Assembly (NCBI RefSeq): GCF_020252395.1
Contig: NZ_JADCDB010000028.1
Location: 62,001 to 126,000 of the forward strand
Length of the DNA stretch: 64,000 nt
Source: Aestuariivirga sp.
GTDB lineage: Bacteria > Pseudomonadota > Alphaproteobacteria > Rhizobiales > Aestuariivirgaceae
Reading direction: 5' to 3'
The position numbers and the translations under genes were made by a program. Shown here one piece after another: positions 43,601-53,089 of this stretch. A model generated the notes under the pieces. The model was not told the DNA's origin. It saw only the letters and a list, made by a program, of their open reading frames with translations, and made no database searches. How positions within the stretch are numbered: position 1 is the stretch's first letter; the number at the start of each line of letters is the position of its first letter.

Positions 43601-44779
43601 ATGCCCTCCCGCAACTTCAGCCTCAGGCTTTCGCTGTTCAATGCCGTGCTGTTCCTCGGCAGCGGCATTCAGCTGCCCTTCCTGCCGCTCTGGCTGAAGG
43701 ACCGGGGGTTGCCTGACCAGCAGGTTGCGCTGGTGGTGGCGCTGATGATGGGGGTGCGCATCCTGGGGATCCCGCTCGGCACCTTCATCGCCGACCTCAC
43801 CCAGCGCCGCCGGGCGGTGATCGTCGCCTGCGCCTTCGGCTCCACCGCGGCCTATTTCCTGCTCTCCGCCATGACCGGCTTCTGGCCGATCCTGGTCACC
43901 GGCATGCTGGCGGCGGCGCTGCTCGCCCCCATCGTGCCGCTGACCGAGACGCTGGCGGTGGAGGGCAGCGCCCATTTCGGTATCGACTATGGCCGTATCC
44001 GGCTCTGGGCCTCGCTCAGCTTCCTGACGGGGAGCCTCGGCGCGGGCATGCTGCTGGAGGCGATTCCCATTGGGTCGGTGATCCTGCTTATCGCCTGCGC
44101 CCAGGCGCTGGGCGCGCTGGCGAGCCTGCTGCTGCCCGCCGACAAGGCGGTGCGCGCGGCGGCCAGGGCGGAGCCAATCGGTCTGCCGGCTTTCCTCGCT
44201 GTGGTGAGTGCCGCGAGCTTCCTCATGTTCATGCTGGCGGCGGGGCTGGGGCAGGCAAGCCACGGCTTTCTCTATGCCTTCGGCTCGGTCTATTTCGAAT
44301 CGCTTGGGCTTTCGAAGCCGGTGATCGGCATGTTGTGGGCGGCGAGCGTGATGGCGGAGGTCGTGATGTTCGCCTTCTCCAACCGCTTTTATAAAGCTTT
44401 CGGCGCGGTGCGGCTCATCATGCTGGGCACGGGCATCGCCACGCTGCGCTGGATGGTCACGGCGCTGGCGCCGCCGCTTGGCATTCTGTTTCTCGTCCAG
44501 ACGCTGCACGCGGGATCCTTCGGGCTCACGCATCTCGGCACCATGCATTATATCCGGGAGCGCGTGCCGGCCAATATGCGCAACACGGCCCAGGGCATGT
44601 TCGCGGTGCTCTCCAGCGGTGTGCTGCTGTCGGGCGCCATGTGGGCCTCGGGCGCGCTCTATGCCGGGCTGGGCGGCGGCGCCTTCCTCGTCATGGCGGC
44701 GATCTCGGGCGTGGCCTTCGCTCTGGCCTTGGTGCTGAAGGCGATCAGCCCCAGAGGGCCGGCGGCGGCGGCTGCATGA
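43601..44779 (+). CDS. MFS transporter
   Basis: Membrane protein of 392 residues with 12 predicted spans. LFNAVLFLGSGIQLPFLPLWLKDRGL at the start and the loop FIADLTQRRRAVI (motif-A-like) are features of the MFS-1-like/NSX group that includes 3-phenylpropionate and nucleoside permeases. The substrate is unknown. Its 3' end overlaps that of the convergent epimerase gene by 35 bases. Confidence 0.88.
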   Translation: MPSRNFSLRLSLFNAVLFLGSGIQLPFLPLWLKDRGLPDQQVALVVALMMGVRILGIPLGTFIADLTQRRRAVIVACAFGSTAAYFLLSAMTGFWPILVTGMLAAALLAPIVPLTETLAVEGSAHFGIDYGRIRLWASLSFLTGSLGAGMLLEAIPIGSVILLIACAQALGALASLLLPADKAVRAAARAEPIGLPAFLAVVSAASFLMFMLAAGLGQASHGFLYAFGSVYFESLGLSKPVIGMLWAASVMAEVVMFAFSNRFYKAFGAVRLIMLGTGIATLRWMVTALAPPLGILFLVQTLHAGSFGLTHLGTMHYIRERVPANMRNTAQGMFAVLSSGVLLSGAMWASGALYAGLGGGAFLVMAAISGVAFALALVLKAISPRGPAAAAA

Positions 44780-45722
44780 GGCTGCCGTCGAAGCGGATCC
44801 CGGGCGAGCGGTCCTGCTTCAGCAGCAGGGGTCCGTCGAGGTCGATGACCTCGGCGAGGGGCGCGAGCAGGAAGGCCGGGGCCATGGCGAGCGAGGTGGC
44901 CAGCATGCAGCCCACCATGATGCCAAGGCCGCGCTCACGCGCGGCACGCGCCAGCGCGATGGCGGGCGTCAGGCCGCCGGTCTTGTCAAGCTTGATGTTG
45001 ATCGCATCGTATTTGCCGATGAGCCGGTCGAGCGTGTCAAGACCATGCGCCGATTCATCGGCGCAAACGGTGACGGCGCGGGGGAGGCCAAGCAGCGCAT
45101 CGTCATTGTCCGCGGGCAGCGGCTGTTCGACGAGTTCGACACCCGCATCGGCGCAGGCGGCGAGCATCGCGCCCAGATTGCCGGGGCTCCAGCCTTCATT
45201 GGCATCGACGATGAGGCGGCTCGACGGCGCGTTCCGGCGGATCAGTTTCAGCCGTTCGGCATCGCCCTCGCGGCCCAGTTTGAGCTTGAGGAGGGGGCGC
45301 TCCGCCGCCTTTGCCGCTGCTTCGCCCATGGCTTCGGGCGTGTCGAGGCTCAGCGTATAGGCGGTGACGGCGGGCTTTGGTTCGGGAAGGCCCGCGAGCC
45401 GCCAGACTGGCTGTCCCGCCTTCCGGGCTTGCAAGTCCCACAGCGCGCAGTCGAGAGCGTTGCGGGCGGCGCGGGGCGCGACGATCGAAGCGATGTCGCC
45501 CCGCGCCATGCCGGCCTCGATGCGGCCGCGTGCGGCGTCGAGCGCGGCCATCGTCTGCGGCACGGTTTCCGCGTAGCGCGGATAGGGCACGCATTCGCCG
45601 CGGCCGGCGACGCCGCCGTCTTCGAGCGTCACCGTCACCACATGGGCCTCGGTCTTGCTGCCGCGCGAGATGGTGAAGCTGCCGGCGATGGGCCAGCGCT
45701 CCTCGGCGATCGTCAGGCGCAC
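44745..45722 (-). CDS. dgcA: Dipeptide epimerase / N-acyl-glutamate racemase (enolase superfamily)
   Basis: Enzyme of 325 residues of the muconate-lactonising-enzyme group. The catalytic lysines are in LLKLKLG and NIKLDKTGG, and the Mg-binding acid residues are in LIVDANEGW and the following segments. This combination fits L-Ala-D/L-Glu epimerase and the related N-acetyl-D-Glu racemase DgcA. A peptidoglycan-peptide recycling role is plausible. The start is a GTG at 45722, 19 bp after the giant coiled-coil gene, so it is probably in the same transcript. Symbol is tentative because the usual DgcN partner is not seen. Confidence 0.85.
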   Translation of the reverse strand: MRLTIAEERWPIAGSFTISRGSKTEAHVVTVTLEDGGVAGRGECVPYPRYAETVPQTMAALDAARGRIEAGMARGDIASIVAPRAARNALDCALWDLQARKAGQPVWRLAGLPEPKPAVTAYTLSLDTPEAMGEAAAKAAERPLLKLKLGREGDAERLKLIRRNAPSSRLIVDANEGWSPGNLGAMLAACADAGVELVEQPLPADNDDALLGLPRAVTVCADESAHGLDTLDRLIGKYDAINIKLDKTGGLTPAIALARAARERGLGIMVGCMLATSLAMAPAFLLAPLAEVIDLDGPLLLKQDRSPGIRFDGSLMQPPPPALWG

Positions 45723-45741
45723 CGGAGTTTCCGCCGGCGCG

Positions 45742-48700
45742 TCAGTTCTTCGTGAGCGGCTTGCCGCGGCCGATCGCGGCGGCGCCCGGGCCCGAGACGT
45801 CCAGCGCGCCGGCCTGGCGCTTCACCACGTCGGCGAGGGCCGCCAGGGCGCCGATCTGGTCGGCCACCACGCGGCGCATCGCGTCGGCGTTGGAGCGTGT
45901 CTCCTCGGGCAGGTCCGTCAGTGCACGGAGCAGATCGTTCCGAGCCGTGTCGATGTCCTTCACCACCTGCTGGGCGGTGAGGCGCATGTCCTGCGCGGTC
46001 TGCTGGAAGTCGGTGGCGGTGGAGGAGAGCATCTCGTTCATCGCCGCCATGGCGCGCTCGTGCTGGTCGCGCAGCACGCGCACAGCCTGGGCGATCTGGC
46101 CGCCGGAGGTTTCCGCCAGCCGCTCGATCTCCTCCTCGAGGTTGCGGGTGGCGAGCGCCGACTGCTCGGCGACGATGCGGCCGATGTCGCGCGCCTTGGC
46201 CTCGGAGGCGGTGAGCGATTCCTCGATGAGGGTCATGTAGCTGCCCATGACCTTGTCGATGTCGCGGGTCTGGGTGGCGGCATTCGCCACCAGGATTTCG
46301 AGCGCCTGCTTCCTGTCGGCGAGCACGCGTTCGATTTCGCCATTGAAACGTTCGATCGAGCGCTGCACCAAGGTGGCGGCGTCGTCGAGGCGCTCGGAGA
46401 CCCGGGTGGAGGTGCCCTCGAGGCGGCCTGTGAGGCCGTCCGCCACGGTCTCCAGCCGCTCGTCCATGGCGCTCGCAGCGCTTGCCAGCTGTTCGGCCAG
46501 GAAGCTCGTGGCGGTTTCCACGTGCTTGGCGAATTTGCGGTTGGCGTCCTCGAGCTTGGCCGCGGTGGTGGCCGAAACCTGCTCGAGATCGCGCGCCGCC
46601 TGCTCGACGCGGGACGAGAGCTCGCTCGAATCCCGCGCGATGCGGCTGGTGATCTCCGCCGTGGTGGAGCCCAGTTCCTGGCTGAGCGACTGGCTGGCCT
46701 TGCCGAGATCGGCGAGGATGGCGCTCGACGCCTGGTCGAGAATGTCTGCGAAGCGCAGGCCCGTGCCGTCCAGCTTGTCGTTGAGCTCGCCGGTGACGCG
46801 CTCCAGCATGCCGGTCGAATTGTCGAAGCGCTGGCGGAGGACCTCCGCGGTCTTTTCGATGCGGGCCAGCATGGATGTGCCGGCGCTGTCGAGCTGCGAG
46901 GTGACCTCGGCAGAGGCATCGCTGAGGCGCTGCGCCATGACGCGGTTGACGTCGCTCACTTGCTGGGTGACGCGCATCGCGGTCTCCGAGAAGCTGCCGG
47001 TCATCTCGGTCGCCGTCTGGTCAATTTGCTGCGCCATCATGCGGGTGTTCGCGATGAACAGCTCGTTCAGGTCCGCCGAGGTGCGGTCGAGCTGCTCGGT
47101 CAGGGCCTCCGTCTTGTCGTTGAACAGGCCCGAGAAGCTGTTCCATGTCGTGTCCAGCGTCTCGCTGAGGCGCTCGGCATTGGCCGAGAACAGGTTCGAC
47201 AGCCGCTCCGAGGTTTCGCCCAGCTCCTCCGAAATCTTGCCGGTGTTGCTGGCGAACAGGTCCTGCAGCTTTGCCGAGGTCTCCTCGAGCTGGCTGTTGA
47301 TCATACCGGTATTGGTGGTGAAGATCTCCGAGAGATGCGAGGAGGTCTCGTCAAGGCGGCGGGTGAGCGTCTCGGTCGAGTTGCCGAACAGCGCCGAGAG
47401 ATCGGTTGCCGCCTGGTCGAGCTGGCTGCCCAGGCGCTCCGAGGTGTGGTCGATGAGCTGGCCCAGCTGCTGGGAGGAATTGTCTATCTGCGTGGTGAGC
47501 CGGTCGGTGACCGAGGCGACCTTGGTCACCGCATCGCCGGCGGACGTCGAGATATAGTCGGTGATGCGCTGGGCGGTGTTCTCCAGCTCCCCCGACATGT
47601 GGGCCGATACCTGGTCGAGCCTAGTGTAGAGCTTGGTGGCCGTCTGCTCCAGCTGGCCCGTCATCGAACTCGTGGTGCCGTCGAGCTTCGCATAGAGCTG
47701 CATCGTCGTGTCGGCGAGGCGCTTGGTCACGTCCTCGGACGAGGTGGTGATCATAGTCAGCAGGTCCTCGCGGGCGCGGGCCAGATTGTGGGTGAAGCTG
47801 TCGGACACGGTGATCAGTTTGTCGGTGACCTGGCCGCCCGAATTCTCGATGCGCTCGGCCAGCGCCACGCCCGATTCGGCCATTTCGCGGTTGACGATCC
47901 CGGCGGTGTCCTTGAGGTGGGCGGCGACAGTGGCGCTGGTCTGCGTCATCAGCTCGTTGATGCCGCGCGCCGCGGTCTCGATGCGCGCCGTGGCGCTGCC
48001 CGCCGTTTCGCCGAGGCGGCTGGAGACGCGCTCGTTGACGTCGTCGATCTGGTTCGTGACCTGCGCTGCGGTCTCCGCGATCCGCACGAAGAGGCGTTCC
48101 GCCGCGCCATCGACCTTCTGCTCGAGATCGTCCGCCGAGCCTGCTACGAGCGCCTGGAAGGAGGTGGCGGACGTCTCGAAGCGGCCGAAGGCCTCGGTCA
48201 CGGTGGTCTCGACCGATCCGACGATTTCGCGCGTTGCGATGCCGATCTGCGCGACCACGGCGCCGGCGGTGCCGGTGATGACGTCCTGGAAGGTCTTGTT
48301 GGCTTGGTCGAGCGAGCCCGTGGCGGCGCTGACCGAGGTTTCGATCTGGCCGTAGTAGCGCTCGGCCGCGCCGTCCACCCGGCGCTCGATTTGCTCCGAG
48401 GCGGCGCCGATCAGCTCCTGGAACATGCGGGTGGTGTCGTCGAGGCGGCCCGTGGCGGCGGCGATGGCGCGCGACACCTGGTCCTCGATCAGCGTGGTCG
48501 AGGTGCCGAGGCGGGATTCCATGTTGCCGGTCGCCTGCTCGACGATCGAGTGGAACAGGCCCGAGGCCTCGTCGATGCGCGAGCGGGCGGTCTCGACGGC
48601 GGTGGTCATGAGGGCGCTGAGCGCCTCGCCCGAAACGCCGATGCGGTCCTCCAGCTTGTCACTGGTCTGGCCGATGACGGTGTGGAAGGCGGTGGCGGCC

Positions 48701-50727
48701 TCGGTGAGCCTCGTGTTGGCGGCGCCGAGCACGTTGTCGAGCTGGTCCAGCATGTCGCGGGTGCGGCCGCCGAGCTGGTTCAGCACATCGCCGCTCGACT
48801 GGTTTATCAGTGCACGGAGTTCCGCCGAAGTGTCCTCCAGGCGGGCGAGCGCCGCCGAGACGGCGTCGTCGACGCGCGACACGATGCCGTCCTGCGAGGC
48901 GGCGATGCGGGCGGTGAACTCATCGGTGGCGCGGGCGATGGCCATTTCGACGCGGGCGGCGGATTCGGTGACGCGACCGGCCGAGTCGAGGTTCTGCTGG
49001 TCCAGCGCCGCCAGAACCTGGCCCGAGGCCTCGCCGACGCGCGCGGCGGCCGCCGCGGTGCGGTCCTCGATGGCGTAGAGAAGGCGGGTGGCGGTTTCCT
49101 CCACGCGGGTCGAGATGAGGCCGGCCTGCTCGTCGAGGCGGGAGAACACGCCGCCCGCCGAATCGTCGAGCCTGGCGATAATGGTTTCGGCGCGGTTGCC
49201 GATCTCGCCGATCAGGCGGCCGGTGGTCTGCTCGATGCGGCCGGAGACGCCGGTGCTCATCGAGCCCAGCTCCTCGAGGAGCGCCGCCGAGGTCTGGTCG
49301 AGGCCGGTGAGGAACTGCGTGCCCGCCGCGTCGAGGCGGCTGGCGGCCGATTCGGTCGCCTCGCCGACCGCGGCGGCAACGCCCGACGCCGACTGGTCGA
49401 GATAGGTGATGAGCTCGGCGCGCGACTGCGCGACGCGCTCGATATAGTCGGTGGCGACCGTCTGCATGCCCTGGGTGACCATGGCGCGGCTCTGTTCCAG
49501 GAGCCGCGAGGTTTCGAAGCTGACGCGCTCGACATTGCCGGTGACGTCCTCGGCGACGGACTTGAGGTGGAAGCCGAGATTGCTGCCGGTGGTCTGCACG
49601 ACCTCGGCGAGTTCCGCCACCTGCTGGCGGATCTGGTCGGCCGAGGCGACGCTCGAGCGCTCGATGACGCGCGAAATGTCCTCGTGAACGGCGGCGAGCG
49701 AATCGACTGCGTTGCGCACGAGGCCCGTCACATTCGATTCCATGTCCTGCACGTTGCGGCTGAAATCCACCGTCTCGGTGTTCAGCGCCGTATAGGCTAT
49801 TCTCATCTGCTCGATGTGGCCGCCCACCTGCCGCGAAAAGTCGCGCAGCTGGCCCAGCATCAGGGTCGAGACATCCTCCATGTGGGCCGTCTGCAGCGAG
49901 ACTTCGGAGCCCGCGGCGCTGGCGCGGCCGGCCATGTCCTCCATGGCGTTGACGATCGAGCCCGAGATCTCGCGCAGGCCGCCCTCGAGCCGGCCCAGCG
50001 TGTCCTGCGCGGCCATCATGATGCCGTCGAGGTTCTTGGTGTTGTTCTCGAGCCTGGTGATCAGCGGGTTGGTGTCGTTCGAGATGAGCAGTGCGGCCTG
50101 GTGCAGCGCCGAGCGCTGGTTTTCGATGCCAGCCACAAGATTGCGGATCCGCTCCTCGTTGCCGCCGAAGGCGCGCTCGATGGCGGCGATTTCCTTGTGC
50201 ACGATCTCCTCCAGCACCGCCGCGCGCTGCACGGCATGCTCGACGCCGCCGACCAGGAGATCGACCTCGGAACGCACCGCCTGGGCAATGGTGGTAAGGC
50301 CCTCGGTGGCGATGTCCTGCGGGCGGACGAGGCGCATGGCGGACTGGAACAGGGCTTCCGACACCTGGCGCATGTCAGCCGCGCGCCACAGGGTGAAGGC
50401 GCCGATCCAGATCACGGCCGCGGGCACGAGGAGGAGGGCCAGCGCCTGCAGCGCCGCTGCGGCATTGGCGCCGCCGCCGAATGCGCCGGAATTGGCGAAG
50501 AACCAGCCGCCGGCCCACAGCGCGGTGAGGATCACCGCCACCAGCGCATAAGGCGAGAAGGACGGCCGCCGGCGCATCTTGGCCAGCAGCATGGCGGTGC
50601 CGGGATCGTTCTCGTTGGCGGGGCGGCCCTTGACCGGCTCACCCGGCAGCCTCGGCGCCTCGCGCCTTATGGCGTCGGCGTCGGCCTGGCGACGGTCAGA
50701 ACGGCGCGTGTCGGTGGTGTTGGCCAT
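45742..50727 (-). CDS. Giant membrane-anchored coiled-coil protein (1661 aa)
   Basis: Basic cytosolic N-terminus (residues 1-58), two membrane spans (about 60-79 and 90-115), then some 1500 residues of nearly continuous helix rich in Ser, Thr, Glu, Leu and Ala. Between about 1090 and 1270 it shows tandem 22-residue units, for example SAKLQDLFASNTGKISEELG followed by ET. These fit two hendecads each. The C-terminus (DLPEETRSNADAMRRVVADQIGALAAL) is a block I have seen in related large Rhizobiales proteins. Topology by the positive-inside rule puts the coil in the cytosol. The role is unknown; a scaffold or chemoreceptor-like filament is inference only. Confidence 0.85.
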   Translation of the reverse strand: MANTTDTRRSDRRQADADAIRREAPRLPGEPVKGRPANENDPGTAMLLAKMRRRPSFSPYALVAVILTALWAGGWFFANSGAFGGGANAAAALQALALLLVPAAVIWIGAFTLWRAADMRQVSEALFQSAMRLVRPQDIATEGLTTIAQAVRSEVDLLVGGVEHAVQRAAVLEEIVHKEIAAIERAFGGNEERIRNLVAGIENQRSALHQAALLISNDTNPLITRLENNTKNLDGIMMAAQDTLGRLEGGLREISGSIVNAMEDMAGRASAAGSEVSLQTAHMEDVSTLMLGQLRDFSRQVGGHIEQMRIAYTALNTETVDFSRNVQDMESNVTGLVRNAVDSLAAVHEDISRVIERSSVASADQIRQQVAELAEVVQTTGSNLGFHLKSVAEDVTGNVERVSFETSRLLEQSRAMVTQGMQTVATDYIERVAQSRAELITYLDQSASGVAAAVGEATESAASRLDAAGTQFLTGLDQTSAALLEELGSMSTGVSGRIEQTTGRLIGEIGNRAETIIARLDDSAGGVFSRLDEQAGLISTRVEETATRLLYAIEDRTAAAAARVGEASGQVLAALDQQNLDSAGRVTESAARVEMAIARATDEFTARIAASQDGIVSRVDDAVSAALARLEDTSAELRALINQSSGDVLNQLGGRTRDMLDQLDNVLGAANTRLTEAATAFHTVIGQTSDKLEDRIGVSGEALSALMTTAVETARSRIDEASGLFHSIVEQATGNMESRLGTSTTLIEDQVSRAIAAATGRLDDTTRMFQELIGAASEQIERRVDGAAERYYGQIETSVSAATGSLDQANKTFQDVITGTAGAVVAQIGIATREIVGSVETTVTEAFGRFETSATSFQALVAGSADDLEQKVDGAAERLFVRIAETAAQVTNQIDDVNERVSSRLGETAGSATARIETAARGINELMTQTSATVAAHLKDTAGIVNREMAESGVALAERIENSGGQVTDKLITVSDSFTHNLARAREDLLTMITTSSEDVTKRLADTTMQLYAKLDGTTSSMTGQLEQTATKLYTRLDQVSAHMSGELENTAQRITDYISTSAGDAVTKVASVTDRLTTQIDNSSQQLGQLIDHTSERLGSQLDQAATDLSALFGNSTETLTRRLDETSSHLSEIFTTNTGMINSQLEETSAKLQDLFASNTGKISEELGETSERLSNLFSANAERLSETLDTTWNSFSGLFNDKTEALTEQLDRTSADLNELFIANTRMMAQQIDQTATEMTGSFSETAMRVTQQVSDVNRVMAQRLSDASAEVTSQLDSAGTSMLARIEKTAEVLRQRFDNSTGMLERVTGELNDKLDGTGLRFADILDQASSAILADLGKASQSLSQELGSTTAEITSRIARDSSELSSRVEQAARDLEQVSATTAAKLEDANRKFAKHVETATSFLAEQLASAASAMDERLETVADGLTGRLEGTSTRVSERLDDAATLVQRSIERFNGEIERVLADRKQALEILVANAATQTRDIDKVMGSYMTLIEESLTASEAKARDIGRIVAEQSALATRNLEEEIERLAETSGGQIAQAVRVLRDQHERAMAAMNEMLSSTATDFQQTAQDMRLTAQQVVKDIDTARNDLLRALTDLPEETRSNADAMRRVVADQIGALAALADVVKRQAGALDVSGPGAAAIGRGKPLTKN

Positions 50728-51042
50728 GTGTCAATTCCCGCACAAATACGAACCAGCGGCCGCCTTTGGGAGGCCGCGCTGCCCCAGCCGCGTCCGATAT
50801 TGTCCGAACCGGGGTTTTTCTGTCCGGGCGGAATCGGTACGCGGTTTCCCAAACTTTACCATAGCCCATCGGGAGGGCCGGTTGAACCCGCCATCGGCCT
50901 GCCGGACATGAATATTTAAAATTTGGTTAAAGGCCATGGGCACATTGAAAAATTTGCGGAAAATGCGGACAGGACGGGCTTCCTTTACCATCTGCTCAGG
51001 CTCGGCGCGTAGGCTGCGGCTGGGTGTGTGGGAGTCTCCGTC
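50728..51042. promoter_or_regulatory. Divergent regulatory region with CtrA box and two GANTC sites
   Basis: This 315-bp spacer between the giant coiled-coil gene and the Hpt gene has no gene. It contains a perfect TTAA-N7-TTAA (50916-50930), GANTC sites at 50831-50835 and 51032-51036, and an AT-rich core around the TTAA site. This is the promoter region for one or both genes. Confidence 0.6.
50916..50930. promoter_or_regulatory. CtrA-type binding site (TTAA-N7-TTAA)
   Basis: TTAA at 50916-50919, seven bases AATTTGG, TTAA at 50927-50930: a perfect match to the CtrA recognition sequence known from Caulobacter and other Alphaproteobacteria. It is 189 bp from the giant gene start and 113 bp from the Hpt gene start. 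Confidence 0.65.
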
Positions 51043-51408
51043 ATGGCCAATGCAAAGCTCAAGCCCGGCGCCGGCAGCGCGGTGTTCGACCGCCTCGATC
51101 TTGAGCACAATACCATGCATGATCAACAGCTTGCAGTGGAGGTGCTGGGGCTGTTCCTGGCCCAGCTGCCGGTCACGCTGCAGCGTCTTGACGATGCGGC
51201 AACCGCGGCCGAGTGGAAATTTGCTGCCCATGCGCTGAAGGGAGCCAGCGGCGCCGTGGGGGCACAGAAGCTGCAAAACCTCGCGGCCTGCCTGGAAACC
51301 CTCGCCTTTCCGGGCGAGCCCGGCGTGCGGCTGCTTCGCCTCCAGGGGCTGAGGGTGGCGGCGGCGGAATTCGCGCAGGCGGCGGGATCGGCCTACCCGT
51401 TGCCGTGA
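51043..51408 (+). CDS. Hpt domain phosphotransfer protein
   Basis: Stand-alone histidine phosphotransfer protein of 121 residues. The phosphorylatable His63 is in AAHALKGASGAVG, the Hpt consensus HxLKGxS. The protein is otherwise helical (LFLAQLPVTLQRLDDAATAAEW before, KLQNLAACLETL after), forming the four-helix bundle. No histidine kinase or response regulator gene is adjacent, so partners are unknown. ATG 51043 follows GGGAG by eight bases; a GTG at 51028 is the alternative. A CtrA-type site lies in its upstream region. Confidence 0.85.
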   Translation: MANAKLKPGAGSAVFDRLDLEHNTMHDQQLAVEVLGLFLAQLPVTLQRLDDAATAAEWKFAAHALKGASGAVGAQKLQNLAACLETLAFPGEPGVRLLRLQGLRVAAAEFAQAAGSAYPLP

Positions 51409-51492
51409 CCTGACGCGCCCGCAGTTGTGTTTCGCCAGACGATCCCCTAGAACCCCGTTCGAAAAAACGAACGCCTTTCCCGCGGATACATC

Positions 51493-52855
<1,363 letters not shown>

Positions 52856-52885
52856 GGAGCTCGCGGCTTTTTTGAAACGTCATCC

Positions 52886-52914
52886 TGGCCGGGCCCGTCC
52901 TGGCCATCTTTTTT
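52886..52914 (+). terminator. Possible terminator after the ferredoxin reductase gene
   Basis: TGGCC (52886-52890) pairs with GGCCA (52902-52906), with an 11-base loop, followed by TCTTTTTT. The stem is short, so the assignment is weak. Confidence 0.4.
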
Positions 52915-52930
52915 CCGGCCGCGAAAAGGA

Positions 52931-52972
52931 TGCGCGGGACCTGCCCGCGTATGATTATATCCTTATATAATC
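52931..52972. repeat. Hairpin followed by AT-rich palindrome
   Basis: TGCGCGGG (52931-52938) pairs with CCCGCGTA (52944-52951; one G-U pair) over a five-base loop. Directly after it, GATTATAT (52953-52960) and ATATAATC (52965-52972) form a perfect palindrome with a CCTT centre. The palindrome has the look of an operator but no gene start is downstream on either strand except the candidate small RNA at 53.0 kb. Confidence 0.6.
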
Positions 52973-53001
52973 GGACAAGAATATTCATCAGAATTTAGTC
53001 C

Positions 53002-53030
53002 TTGACAGCGCGCGCTCGATGTGCTATGAA
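53002..53030 (+). promoter_or_regulatory. Strong sigma-70-type promoter
   Basis: TTGACA at 53002-53007, 17 bases, TATGAA at 53025-53030. Read as CTTGAC-N17-CTATGA it matches the alphaproteobacterial housekeeping consensus (CTTGAC, CTATAT). It points into the 3' end of the opposite-strand antiporter gene, where no rightward gene exists. Confidence 0.6.
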
Positions 53031-53036
53031 AGGGCA

Positions 53037-53089
53037 TGCTGCACAATTTGGCTGTTGTCCTCGGCGGAATGCTATCCTGCCGATTTTTC
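53037..53089 (+). ncRNA. Candidate small RNA, about 50 nt
   Basis: The predicted start is about seven bases after the -10 element. The transcript would end at an intrinsic terminator: TCGGCGG (53061-53067) pairs with CCTGCCGA (53077-53083 region; one G-U pair) and a TTTTT run follows at 53084-53088. The hairpin also covers the stop codon of the antiporter gene on the other strand, so it could act as an antisense regulator of that message's end. A leaderless peptide starting near 53036 is the alternative reading. Confidence 0.4.

Noticed and set aside
45655-50919. A 1754-codon open frame on the + strand opposite the giant coiled-coil gene
   Set aside because: The real gene is on the - strand, shown by its membrane spans, 22-residue repeats and conserved C-terminus. 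The opposite frame has His/Arg/Gly-rich low-complexity residues and no domain; GC-rich codons with few TA-containing triplets create such shadows.
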